A stretch of 13,985 nucleotides of DNA, taken from contig JAEUIB010000494.1 in the NCBI GenBank assembly GCA_016795255.1, positions 1-13,985 of the forward strand. The letters are read 5' to 3'. Shown here one piece after another: positions 1 through 6,639 of the stretch; positions within the stretch are counted from its first letter, which is position 1; every line of letters starts with the position of its first letter. Under the pieces are notes generated by a model, which saw only the letters and a list, made by a program, of their open reading frames with translations, searched no databases and was not told the origin of the DNA. Made by a program: the position numbers and the translations under genes. Origin of the DNA: Planctomycetota bacterium. GTDB lineage: Bacteria > Planctomycetota > B15-G4 > JADJEK01.

Positions 1-1091
1 CGCTGAACGGGTTGCTCGCGGCCCGCGCGTTCCCGACCGCGACGAAGCTCGGCGACGGCCGCGTGCTCGTCGCCGGCGGTGGCCAAGGGTCGCTGACCGG
101 CGCGAGCGGTCTGTCGTCGGCCGAGATCTATCGCCCGAACCTCGAAGCGTTCGAGCCGACCGGGTCGATGAACTCGGCGCGTGCGCTGCATCGCGCGACG
201 CTGTTGAACGACGGCCGCGTGTTCATCACCGGCGGCGTCGACGCGCTCGGCAACGTGCTGAACACCGCGGAGATCTACAACCCGACCACCGGCGTGTTCA
301 CGTCCGTCCCGGCGATGAGCACCGCACGCGTCGGCCATACCGCGACGCGATTGCCGGACGGCCGCGTGTTCGTCGCCGGCGGCTCGTCGAGCCTCGTCGA
401 CTCGACGGCGTTCTACTCGAGCGCCCAGAGCACGACCGTGATCTACAACCCGACGACGAACACGTGGAGCAACGGCCCCGGCCTCGGCGAGCCGAAGACG
501 TTCCACGACGCGGTCGCACTGGCCGACGGTCGCGTGTTCCTGTCGGGCGGCATCACGTTCATCAACTTCATCGTGATCATCCCGAGCATCTCGGCGAAGT
601 CCGCGCTGTACAACCCCGCGAACGGCACGATCAACACCAACCTGACGCTGCCGTCCGCGCGCGCCGCGCACTCGTCGATCCTGTTGAACGACGGTCGCGT
701 GCTGGTCGTCGGCGGCGCCGGCGGCAGCATCCTGGCGCCGACGGTGCTGTCGAGCTGCGACCTCTACACCGCGTCGAACAACTCGTTCCAAGCAGCCGGC
801 GCGTTGTCGACTCCGCTCGCGATCACGACGCTCGTGAAGTTGCCGAACGGGACGATCCTCGCGGCCGGCGGCGCCCAGGGCAGCCTGACCGCGCCGACGC
901 CGGTCGCCGACGCGCTGGTCTACACGCCGGTCGGCGGCGGCGCGGGCTCGTGGGCGGCGACGAGTTCCATGACGTCGACGCGCTCGGGAGCACCGGGCGT
1001 GCTGCTGAACGACCAGTCCGTGCTGGTCGTCGGCGGCGGCGGAGGCGTCTCGAACACCGCGCTGCAGACCGCCGAGGTCTATCAGCCTTGA
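1..1091 (+). CDS. Kelch-repeat beta-propeller protein, 5' end cut off by the window
   Basis: The reading frame is open from the window edge (first complete codon at base 3), and the first visible residues lie inside a kelch repeat, so the start is upstream. Numbering from the TTG at base 12, the protein shows seven repeats of the form 'AR..H.AT.L.DGRV.V.GG'. The DGR triplets are near residues 15, 67, 116, 172 and 227. Two later, degenerate copies (PNG near 278, NDQ near 333) keep the following GG. Four of the repeats close with a 'TAEIYNP'-type strand, and the last segment ends in 'TAEVYQP' at the stop. This is the pattern of kelch or galactose-oxidase-like beta-propellers, which are usually exported and bind partners or carbohydrates. 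No catalytic residues can be assigned. Blade 4 carries an unusual hydrophobic insert. Two hairpins follow the stop. The fold is confident; the function is unknown. Confidence 0.9.
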   Translation, partial: LNGLLAARAFPTATKLGDGRVLVAGGGQGSLTGASGLSSAEIYRPNLEAFEPTGSMNSARALHRATLLNDGRVFITGGVDALGNVLNTAEIYNPTTGVFTSVPAMSTARVGHTATRLPDGRVFVAGGSSSLVDSTAFYSSAQSTTVIYNPTTNTWSNGPGLGEPKTFHDAVALADGRVFLSGGITFINFIVIIPSISAKSALYNPANGTINTNLTLPSARAAHSSILLNDGRVLVVGGAGGSILAPTVLSSCDLYTASNNSFQAAGALSTPLAITTLVKLPNGTILAAGGAQGSLTAPTPVADALVYTPVGGGAGSWAATSSMTSTRSGAPGVLLNDQSVLVVGGGGGVSNTALQTAEVYQP

Positions 1092-1117
1092 GCTCGAGTT
1101 CTCTGCGCTGATCGCGC

Positions 1118-1138
1118 GGCGCCGCCTGCTGCGGCGCC
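1118..1138 (+). terminator. Hairpin just after the kelch gene
   Basis: A perfect 8-bp G+C stem (GGCGCCGC / GCGGCGCC) with a 5-base loop lies 27 bases after the kelch stop codon. No U-run follows, so it may be only the first of two hairpins that together end transcription. Confidence 0.45.
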
Positions 1139-1152
1139 CCGCTCGGCCCGAC

Positions 1153-1189
1153 ACGAGCCCGCACTGCGCCCTGCGTCGTGCGGGCTCGT
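1153..1189 (+). terminator. Strong hairpin, probable terminator of the kelch gene
   Basis: A perfect 12-bp stem (ACGAGCCCGCAC / GTGCGGGCTCGT) surrounds a 13-base loop, between the kelch stop and the next promoter-like region on the same strand. Only two T residues abut the stem, so this is an L-shaped or factor-assisted terminator candidate rather than a classical one. Confidence 0.6.
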
Positions 1190-1233
1190 TCGCACTCCGC
1201 CGCGCCAGGGAATCCCGTTTCGACCGGCGCGGC

Positions 1234-1264
1234 CTGAAGCCTGCTCCGGTTCGACGGATAGAAT
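1234..1264 (+). promoter_or_regulatory. Sigma70-like promoter candidate for the TPR gene
   Basis: TAGAAT at 1259-1264 matches the -10 consensus at five of six positions and stands out in G+C-rich surroundings. The best -35 candidate is weak: CTGAAG at 1234-1239, with a 19-base spacer. A start near 1271 would give a leader of about 48 bases before the ATG. Confidence 0.35.
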
Positions 1265-1318
1265 GCCGATCCTCGTCCCCTCGCCCGAACCGTCTCGATC
1301 CCTTCGGAGTCCCGCGTG

Positions 1319-2584
1319 ATGTTCGCGTCGAAGCCGCTCGCCTCGTGGTTGCTGCTCGCAGGCCTCGTCTCCGCGGCGGCGGCGCCGTCGACACGCGCGC
1401 AAGCCCCGGCTCCAGCCGGAGCTGCGACCAAACTGACCCCGGACGACATCGCCCACGTCCAAGCGCTGCGCCTCGCCGGGAAGTCCGAAGAGGCCGTCAA
1501 GTGGCTCGACGGCCACGCGGCCGTGGCCGGGATGAACGAACGAGCGGTCGCATTGCGCGGACTCGCGCGCCTCGACTCCGGATCCGTCCTCGACGAGGAC
1601 GTCGCGCGCTTCCGGTCGTACGTCGGCGAGGACAGCTACGTGCTGTTGCTGCTCGGGCACGTCTACGCGGCGCCCTCCGCGTACCGGAACCCGAAGCTCG
1701 CGACCGTCTGCTACCAGCGCGCCGCGACCGAACTCGCGGACTCGGTCGAGCGGCAATTCGGACTGGCGCACGCGAAGGCTCTGCTCGAGCCGACGGCGCA
1801 AAACGTCGACGCCGTGCTCGCCTTCGAGTCGAAGAACGACTCGCTGCCTCCGAACATGTTCGCGCGCTTCGCCTCCCGCGCCGTCCTCGCCAGCGCGACC
1901 GCATTGGCGATGAAGGGCGATCGCGGCGACACGACGCTGCGTCTGTTCGCGAAAGCCCGCGAGCTGGCGCCGAACGATCCGGACCCGCTGCGCGGCGAAG
2001 CACTGACGCTCGCGATCCAGGGCAAGGGCGATCAGGCGGCCCCGCTGCTCGACGACCTGCAGCAGCGCTTCCCCGAGTGCATGGCCGACGTCTTCTACAC
2101 GCGTGCGGTGATCGCTCAGCTCGCCGGCAAGTCCGCAGACGCGCTCGAAGCCGCCCGCAACGCGTACGGGTTGAAGAGCGATTACGTCGCGGCACTCGAG
2201 CTCGCGGCGCAGATCCAATACGACGCGGGCAACCTCGACGAGGTCCGCCCGCTGCTCGAACGCGCGCGCCGTTACGCGAACCCGTCCGAGCGCTCGCGGA
2301 TGTTGTTCGCGCGCTACTTCATCGATCGCGCGCAAGCGATCCCGGCGACGAAGCCGGACGGCATGGACGACAAGGCGTTCGCCACCGAACAGAACAAGCG
2401 GCGGGAACTGCTGCGCCAAGCGACCGAGGAATGCCTCGCGCTGCGCACCGAGAAGACCTACCTGGTCGAGAACCTCGAGCTGCTGCTGAAGATCTGCTCG
2501 ATCGTCGGCACCGAGCTCGACCCGCTCGCGAAGGAAGTCACGCTCCAGCTCGGCTACGCGAAGAAGCGCGCCGCGAAGGGCTGA
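1319..2584 (+). CDS. Exported TPR-repeat protein of unknown function
   Basis: I chose the ATG at 1319 over the GTG just before it because GGAG at 1306-1309 is placed nine bases upstream. The product has 421 residues. A Sec signal peptide (charged start, hydrophobic stretch about 7-22) has a likely AQA cleavage site at 27-29, so the protein is probably periplasmic. Helical repeats fill the rest. TPR-like helix pairs are clearest at about 219-252 ('DPDPLRGEALTLAIQGKGDQA') and in the two following units to about 322, with weaker ones at about 41-75 and 105-140. TPR arrays are protein-binding scaffolds and no enzyme motif is visible. It has its own promoter-like signal and sits between terminators, so it looks monocistronic. 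The C-terminal 90 residues are helical and lysine/arginine-rich without a recognisable domain. Confidence 0.85.
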   Translation: MFASKPLASWLLLAGLVSAAAAPSTRAQAPAPAGAATKLTPDDIAHVQALRLAGKSEEAVKWLDGHAAVAGMNERAVALRGLARLDSGSVLDEDVARFRSYVGEDSYVLLLLGHVYAAPSAYRNPKLATVCYQRAATELADSVERQFGLAHAKALLEPTAQNVDAVLAFESKNDSLPPNMFARFASRAVLASATALAMKGDRGDTTLRLFAKARELAPNDPDPLRGEALTLAIQGKGDQAAPLLDDLQQRFPECMADVFYTRAVIAQLAGKSADALEAARNAYGLKSDYVAALELAAQIQYDAGNLDEVRPLLERARRYANPSERSRMLFARYFIDRAQAIPATKPDGMDDKAFATEQNKRRELLRQATEECLALRTEKTYLVENLELLLKICSIVGTELDPLAKEVTLQLGYAKKRAAKG

Positions 2585-2604
2585 CGAACCGGGCATCGAA
2601 CACG

Positions 2605-2646
2605 GCGCCGAAGCCGACGGCCTCGAACCGAGTCGGGCGTCGGCGC
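2605..2646. terminator. Imperfect hairpin between convergent genes
   Basis: An outer 7-bp stem (GCGCCGA at 2605-2611 with TCGGCGC at 2640-2646) and an inner 5-bp stem (CCGAC at 2614-2618 with GTCGG at 2632-2636) are separated by a small internal loop. It fills the 73-base gap between two convergent stop codons, which suits a bidirectional terminator. It lacks U-runs. Confidence 0.4.
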
Positions 2647-2657
2647 GAACCGCGAGA

Positions 2658-4736
2658 TCAGACCGCGGCGGGCTCGAGCGTCAGCGCGCGGTAGGTCGGC
2701 AGCTTCAGCGGCACGACGAGGATCGCGCGGTCGATCATCCACGCCACCGCTTCGAGCGCCGCCTTGCGGTCGTCGCCCGGGATCAGCGCCGCGAGCTCGG
2801 CGACGGTCTTCGTGCCGTCGCACGCGTCGAACACGCGCGCCTTGTCGGCGTCGATCCGATGCACCTTGCCGTGCAGCCCGACGAACGCGAACGGAACGCC
2901 GCCCTCGACCGGCACGGCCACGTCGGTGACGTCCTTGCCCTGGGGTTCGTAGCGATACGACTGCACTCGGTTGCGCGGCGGCCGCGTCGGCACGGCGTGC
3001 TCGAAGTCGGCGATCTCGCGCACCAGCGGGCCGCTGCGCCCCTTGGCGACGATCTCGCGCAACAGCTCCGGCTTGCGCGTCTGGTACAGCAGGTACCCGC
3101 CCTGCGTCAGCAGCGGCAGGTCACCGCGCGGCGACAGGCGCTCGTTCCAGGTCGCCTTGTCCCACGGCATCAGTCCGTCGTCGACCCAGATCTCGCCGTC
3201 GTCGTTCTCGACGATGCGCACGCCGAAGCGCGCCGGGTTCTCGTAGACGATCGTGTCGCGACCGAGATTGAAGATGCCGGAGTAGATCGACATCACGATC
3301 TGGTCGCGGCGCTTGCTGACGTAGTCGTACGTGACGAGCGCTTCGTCCTCGCGCTCGGTCGGGAAGCCGATGAACCACGACGTGCAGACGCCGATACCGA
3401 CTTCCGACAGCGCGTCGAGGCAGGCGTCGACCTTGTCGAGTTCGTTGCCCTTGTCGATCATGCCGAGCACGCGCTCGACCGCCGACTCGAAGCCGAACTG
3501 GAACACGCGCGCGCCGCCGTCGTACAGCGTGCGGACGGTCTGCTTGTTCGCGTACGTGTACTCGAACTTGGTCTCGGCGAACCAGTAGACCTCGGGACCT
3601 TCGTCCTTCAGCCGCTTCGCCATGTTGATCAGCGTGCGCGGCGGAGCCAGCGAGTCCCAGAACAGGAAGAACTGGACGCCCCACTTGTCGTGGACGGTCT
3701 TCACGTCGGAGTAGACGAGGTCCGCGTGACGCATGCGGAAGTTGCGGCGGAAGCCGTCGCCGCAGAACGTGCACTTGCCGTAGTAGCAGCCGCGCGACGT
3801 CTGGAAGTTCGCGAGGCGCTCCGGCAGCAGGTAGCGATCGAACGGCACGCCGTCGAAATCGAGCGTCGGCAGCAGGTCGAGCACCGGCAGGTCGTGCTTC
3901 AGCGGGATCGACACCGAGCCGTCGGACTTGCGGTAGTAGAGGTTCGGCACTTCGTCGAGGCCGCGCTTGCCGTGCAGCGCGTCGACGAGCTTGACGATCG
4001 CGTTCTCGCCGTCGCCCATGATCGCGAAGTCGACGAACTCGAACAGCCGCGGATCCGCGAACAGCGTGTCGCGGTAGTCGTTGACCGTCGGTCCGCCGAT
4101 CAGCGTCTTCACGTGCGGCGCCTTCTGGCGCAGCGCACGGATGAACTTCAGCGTCTCGAGCATCTGGTTGTGGAACGGGATCGTGAACGCGAGCAGGTCG
4201 GGCTTGCGCGCCAGCACCATGTCGACGAGGAAGTCTTGGTACGCCTGGACCAACGGGTCCCCGGCGTGCTCGCTGTGCTGCAGCAAGTGGTCGACGTAGT
4301 GCAGCTTGTTCTCGGGGTTCAACAGCGGCGTCGCGGCGTAGAGGAACCGCACGACGGCCGACAGGTCGTCGAACGCCTGGTTGAACAGCGCGGGCTGATA
4401 GAAGAGCTCTTTGGTGCGCAGGATCCGGGCGCCCTCGGACGCGCGCCCGATGCTCTCCGGCGGCGCCGCGAGCAACGGCGCGAGGAACCGGTACATGCCG
4501 TATTCCTCACGCGTCAGCGACGCCTTCTGCTCGAGCTCGCGGAAACGGTTCTCGACCCAGCCGTAGTACCCGCCGAGCTTGTCGGCCTGGATCAGGCGAT
4601 CGAACAGCTCGACGTTCAGGTCCAGGATGTCCGACGCGTAGCCGTTCGTCTTCAAGCAGGCCTGGAGCGCCGGCAGGGACGAATACGGAATCGTCGGGAG
4701 GCACCGATCCGGCGCGTAGAGGAACAGCGTGTTCAT
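2658..4736 (-). CDS. B12-binding-like radical SAM protein with C-terminal PqqD-like domain
   Basis: This 692-residue protein starts at the ATG at 4736; a longer GTG start at 4817 is open but adds an unconserved-looking leader. Residues 1-265 resemble the cobalamin-binding half of class B radical SAM enzymes (GGP at 214-216, 'IMGDGENAI' near 239-247). The DxHxxG cobalt-ligand motif is absent, and a helical insert lies at about 51-175. The radical SAM core spans about 305-510. Its cluster cysteines C317, C322 and C325 form CX4CX2C in 'SRGCYYGKCTFC'; 'FGFESAVERVL' and 'WFIGFPTERED' are typical later core strands. Residues about 620-680 ('ARVFDACDGTKTVAELAALI') read as a PqqD-like winged-helix peptide-recognition domain. 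The likely chemistry is radical modification, perhaps methylation, of a peptide or lipid. Core assignment is confident, the PqqD-like call moderate, the substrate unknown. No partner gene is adjacent. Confidence 0.88.
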   Translation of the reverse strand: MNTLFLYAPDRCLPTIPYSSLPALQACLKTNGYASDILDLNVELFDRLIQADKLGGYYGWVENRFRELEQKASLTREEYGMYRFLAPLLAAPPESIGRASEGARILRTKELFYQPALFNQAFDDLSAVVRFLYAATPLLNPENKLHYVDHLLQHSEHAGDPLVQAYQDFLVDMVLARKPDLLAFTIPFHNQMLETLKFIRALRQKAPHVKTLIGGPTVNDYRDTLFADPRLFEFVDFAIMGDGENAIVKLVDALHGKRGLDEVPNLYYRKSDGSVSIPLKHDLPVLDLLPTLDFDGVPFDRYLLPERLANFQTSRGCYYGKCTFCGDGFRRNFRMRHADLVYSDVKTVHDKWGVQFFLFWDSLAPPRTLINMAKRLKDEGPEVYWFAETKFEYTYANKQTVRTLYDGGARVFQFGFESAVERVLGMIDKGNELDKVDACLDALSEVGIGVCTSWFIGFPTEREDEALVTYDYVSKRRDQIVMSIYSGIFNLGRDTIVYENPARFGVRIVENDDGEIWVDDGLMPWDKATWNERLSPRGDLPLLTQGGYLLYQTRKPELLREIVAKGRSGPLVREIADFEHAVPTRPPRNRVQSYRYEPQGKDVTDVAVPVEGGVPFAFVGLHGKVHRIDADKARVFDACDGTKTVAELAALIPGDDRKAALEAVAWMIDRAILVVPLKLPTYRALTLEPAAV

Positions 4737-4827
4737 GGACGACCGACCTGCGTTCTGGCTACGGACTGGCTGATTCCTAGGCCCAGCGATCGCGCACAAC
4801 CCGAGGAGCGAACGCACGTTGCTCCGG

Positions 4828-4849
4828 TTCGGCGCGATGAGGTGCCGAA
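4828..4849 (-). other. Hairpin in the leader between the coiled-coil and radical SAM genes
   Basis: TTCGGC (4828-4833) pairs perfectly with GCCGAA (4844-4849), and one further G-C pair is reachable past a mismatch. It sits 36 bases after the stop of the coiled-coil gene and within the presumed leader of the radical SAM gene. It may be a weak terminator, or chance in G+C-rich sequence. Confidence 0.3.
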
Positions 4850-4877
4850 TGATAGCACCGAATCCAGGAAGTGGCGT
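4849..4877 (-). promoter_or_regulatory. Promoter candidate for the radical SAM gene
   Basis: On the minus strand, TATCAT (4854 to 4849) resembles a -10 box in an otherwise G+C-rich gap. The -35 position, 17 bases away, reads ACGCCA, only three of six consensus matches. It would give a leader of about 105 bases. Confidence 0.28.
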
Positions 4878-4884
4878 CGCCCCG

Positions 4885-5193
4885 CTACTTGCCGCCGCGC
4901 GCCAGAGCGTCCAGCCGCTTGTCGATCGAATCGAGTCGCTTGTCGAGTCGCTCCAACGACTTGGCGAGGGCGTCGAGGCGCTCGTCGAGGGCCTTCGCCC
5001 GCGCCTCTTCGGCCGCCCGGTAGTCCCGCAGCTTCAGCTCCGAGTCGGCGGCGACGCTCTCGGCGAGGTCCGCCGAACGCCCCTTGCCGCCCTTCGAGGA
5101 CTTCGTGTCCTGAGCCGTCGCGAACGGGGACAGACCCCCGCTGACCGCTCCGAGGACCCCCACCAACAGGACAACCAGCGCGAACGGTCGCAT
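4885..5193 (-). CDS. Small exported heptad-repeat coiled-coil protein
   Basis: The 102-residue product starts at the ATG at 5193, preceded by a good GAGGCAGG ribosome-binding stretch. Residues 1-27 are a Sec signal peptide with a likely ATA cleavage site at 25-27. A short Lys/Gly/Ser-rich linker (30-39) and a charged helix (40-71) follow. Residues 72-99 are four consecutive seven-residue units: RLDALAK, SLERLDK, RLDSIDK, RLDALAR. The protein ends in GGK, so it should form an oligomeric coiled coil outside the cytoplasm. There is no lipobox, enzyme motif or membrane anchor beyond the signal. It is the second gene of a pair with the Rieske protein (17-base gap). The function is unknown. Exact heptads with basic and acidic flanks suggest a parallel multimer, an inference only. 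Confidence 0.8.
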   Translation of the reverse strand: MRPFALVVLLVGVLGAVSGGLSPFATAQDTKSSKGGKGRSADLAESVAADSELKLRDYRAAEEARAKALDERLDALAKSLERLDKRLDSIDKRLDALARGGK

Positions 5194-5210
5194 ACCTGCC
5201 TCGCCCGAAC

Positions 5211-5519
5211 CTACGGCAGGTCCACGAGCACGTCGTCCCCCTCCACGCGGACGGGGTACAGCGTCGCGGTCATCCGCCGGTCCCGCATCGTCTTTCCCGT
5301 CGTCAGACTGAAGCGCCACCGATGCAGGGGGCAGACCACGTCGTCGTCCTTGAGCTCGCCGTCGGCGACGCGCCCGTTGGCGTGCGGGCATCGATTCCAC
5401 AGCGCGACGACCCGGTCGCGGTGCCACAGGATCGCGACGTCGCGGCCGCCGATCTCGACGTCGGCGCGGCCGCGGGACTTCAGTTCGGCGAGGCTCACGA
5501 GGCGCGTCCATCCGGTCAT
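5211..5519 (-). CDS. Stand-alone Rieske [2Fe-2S] ferredoxin-like protein
   Basis: This 102-residue cytoplasmic protein is a minimal Rieske domain. The cluster ligands are clear: C44-P-H46 and, sixteen residues later, C63-P-L-H66, which matches CXH-X16-CX2H. The surrounding 'NRCPHANGRVADG' and 'VVCPLHRWRF' strings are typical of small NirD/BphF-type Rieske proteins that carry electrons to an oxygenase or reductase. I chose the ATG at 5519 because it gives the usual family length and begins right at the first strand ('TRLVSLAEL'); an AGG lies about a dozen bases upstream. No oxygenase or NirB-like partner is nearby, so its redox partner is unknown. It is divergent from the cupin gene across 75 bases and is followed after 17 bases by the coiled-coil gene. 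Confidence 0.9.
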   Translation of the reverse strand: MTGWTRLVSLAELKSRGRADVEIGGRDVAILWHRDRVVALWNRCPHANGRVADGELKDDDVVCPLHRWRFSLTTGKTMRDRRMTATLYPVRVEGDDVLVDLP

Positions 5520-5594
5520 GCGGCGGAACCTACCAACGGGCGGGCTCGTCCCGACTCTTGAACTCGGCCGCCGGAACTTCGAAGCTCGCGCGCC
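5520..5594. promoter_or_regulatory. Divergent intergenic region between the Rieske and cupin genes
   Basis: These 75 bases must hold the start signals of both the Rieske gene (minus) and the cupin gene (plus). TTGAAC at 5558-5563 could serve as a plus-strand -35 but has no convincing -10 partner. The 8-base palindrome CTTCGAAG at 5577-5584 is the only symmetric element I see. No clear promoter can be assigned. Confidence 0.4.
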
Positions 5595-5912
5595 ATGGAC
5601 CCCATCGACCCCACGACCCGCGTCGCGTTCGCGCCCGAGAAACTGACCAAGACGAATCTGTTCGACTCGCCGCGGATGTTCCTCGACGTCTACGGCCTGC
5701 TGCCCGGCCAGGCGCAGAAGCCGCACGCGCACGCCGACGCCGACAAGTTCTATTACGCGCTCGAAGGCTCGGGACTGGTGACGGTCGGCACGCGCGAAGT
5801 GCGCCTGCAGCGGGGTCAGGTCGTCGTCTGCCCCGCCGGCGAGGACCACGGCGTCCGCAACGACACGAACGACAAGCTCGTCCTGCTCGTCTCGATGACG
5901 AAAGCCCGCTGA
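5595..5912 (+). CDS. Small single-domain cupin protein
   Basis: The 105-residue product is a single cupin barrel. Motif 1 begins G38-X5-H44-X-H46, and G58 is in place. Motif 2 matches G74-X5-P80-X-G82-X2-H85-X3-N89 exactly. The usual metal-binding glutamate of motif 1 falls on K51, with D50 beside it, so three histidines remain and the fourth ligand is uncertain. Such proteins bind a metal and a small ligand and act as isomerases, dioxygenases or sensors; this one cannot be assigned. The ATG at 5595 gives a normal family length, although no strong ribosome-binding site precedes it. The next gene starts nine bases after the stop, with its GAGG overlapping the stop codon, so the two are surely co-transcribed. 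Confidence 0.85.
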   Translation: MDPIDPTTRVAFAPEKLTKTNLFDSPRMFLDVYGLLPGQAQKPHAHADADKFYYALEGSGLVTVGTREVRLQRGQVVVCPAGEDHGVRNDTNDKLVLLVSMTKAR

Positions 5913-5920
5913 GGTCGGCG

Positions 5921-6541
5921 ATGCCGGTCGATCGCTCGCACGTGTCGGCGCTGGTGCTCGCGGCCGGAGCGTCGTCGCGCATGGGCGAGCCGAAGGCGTT
6001 GCTCGATCTCGCCGATGAACCGGCGCTGGCGCGAATGCTGCGCGTGCTGCGGGACGTGCCGATCGACCACGTCGTCGTCGTGCTGCGCGACGTGACGCCG
6101 AAGCTGCGCCGCGCCGTCGCGCTCGAGCACGTGACGACGGCGATCAACGTCGCGCCCGACGGAGGTCAACTCACGTCGCTGCGGATCGGCCTCGCGAATC
6201 TCGCGGCGACGTCCGACGCGTTCCTCGTTTGCCCGGTCGACGTCCCGTTGTTCGAAGCCGCCGACGTCCGCGCGCTGCTCGACGCGTGGCACTCGCGGGA
6301 CGAGGGACGCTCGATCGTCGTGCCGAGCCACGGCGGCAAGCGCGGCCATCCCGCTCTGTTCGCGCGCGCGCTGAAGGACGAGTTCCTCGCGCTCCAGGAC
6401 GGCGAGCCCGCCAACGTCGTCGTCCGCAAGGACCCCTCGCGCGTCGTCCACGTCACGCTCGACAACGAGTGGCTCGTCCGGGACCTCGACACGCCGCAGG
6501 ATCGCGATGCGGCGGCGGTCGCGGCTCGCGCCCGACGGTGA
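5921..6541 (+). CDS. MocA/MobA-like NTP transferase
   Basis: The 206-residue protein has the GT-A nucleotidyltransferase signature of the molybdenum cofactor guanylyl/cytidylyltransferase superfamily. 'LVLAAGASSRMG' lies at 11-22 with K25 after it, 'GGQLTSLRIG' at 81-90, the metal-binding aspartate D107 in 'CPVDVP', 'GHPALF' at 142-147, and 'DLDTPQD' at 188-194. Known members transfer CMP or GMP to molybdopterin; others in the superfamily make sugar or alcohol nucleotides, so the substrate is inferred only as far as family level. The start at 5921 has GAGG six bases upstream, overlapping the cupin stop codon, which indicates translational coupling. No other molybdopterin gene or molybdoenzyme is visible in the window. 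Confidence 0.85.
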   Translation: MPVDRSHVSALVLAAGASSRMGEPKALLDLADEPALARMLRVLRDVPIDHVVVVLRDVTPKLRRAVALEHVTTAINVAPDGGQLTSLRIGLANLAATSDAFLVCPVDVPLFEAADVRALLDAWHSRDEGRSIVVPSHGGKRGHPALFARALKDEFLALQDGEPANVVVRKDPSRVVHVTLDNEWLVRDLDTPQDRDAAAVAARARR

Positions 6542-6559
6542 CGGTTCGTCACGGGACAT

Positions 6560-6588
6560 TTGAGATCACCGTGTCGCGCTCGTAGCTT
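6560..6588 (+). promoter_or_regulatory. Sigma70-like promoter candidate for the beta-helix gene
   Basis: TTGAGA at 6560-6565 matches the -35 consensus at five of six positions. After an exact 17-base spacer comes TAGCTT at 6583-6588 (three of six). A start near 6595 would leave a leader of about 45 bases before the ATG at 6640. Confidence 0.4.
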
Positions 6589-6639
6589 CCCCCGCGCCGT
6601 CGCACGCCGCGCCGGTCCCGTCCTGGAAGAAAGGCATCC

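Noticed and set aside
1082..2596. Long minus-strand open frame opposite the TPR gene
   Set aside because: The composition is Arg/Gly-heavy and repeat-free, and the plus strand has a signal peptide and ribosome-binding site, so the minus frame is a shadow.
4737..4817. GTG-initiated N-terminal extension of the radical SAM protein
   Set aside because: The extra 27 residues lack any domain character and the family-like sequence starts at the internal ATG, so the shorter form is preferred.
2859..5144. 761-residue plus-strand open frame opposite the radical SAM gene
   Set aside because: It is the antisense shadow of a gene with intact motifs, with biased composition (Val/Arg/Gln/Leu) and no domain.
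4885..5193. Coiled-coil protein as a RiPP precursor for the radical SAM enzyme
   Set aside because: It carries a Sec signal peptide and is made of regular heptads, unlike a leader-core precursor, and it lies in a separate transcript with the Rieske gene.
6538..6552. GTGACG / CGTCAC hairpin at the end of the nucleotidyltransferase gene
   Set aside because: It is only six pairs with a three-base loop and overlaps the stop codon. It is too weak to call a terminator.
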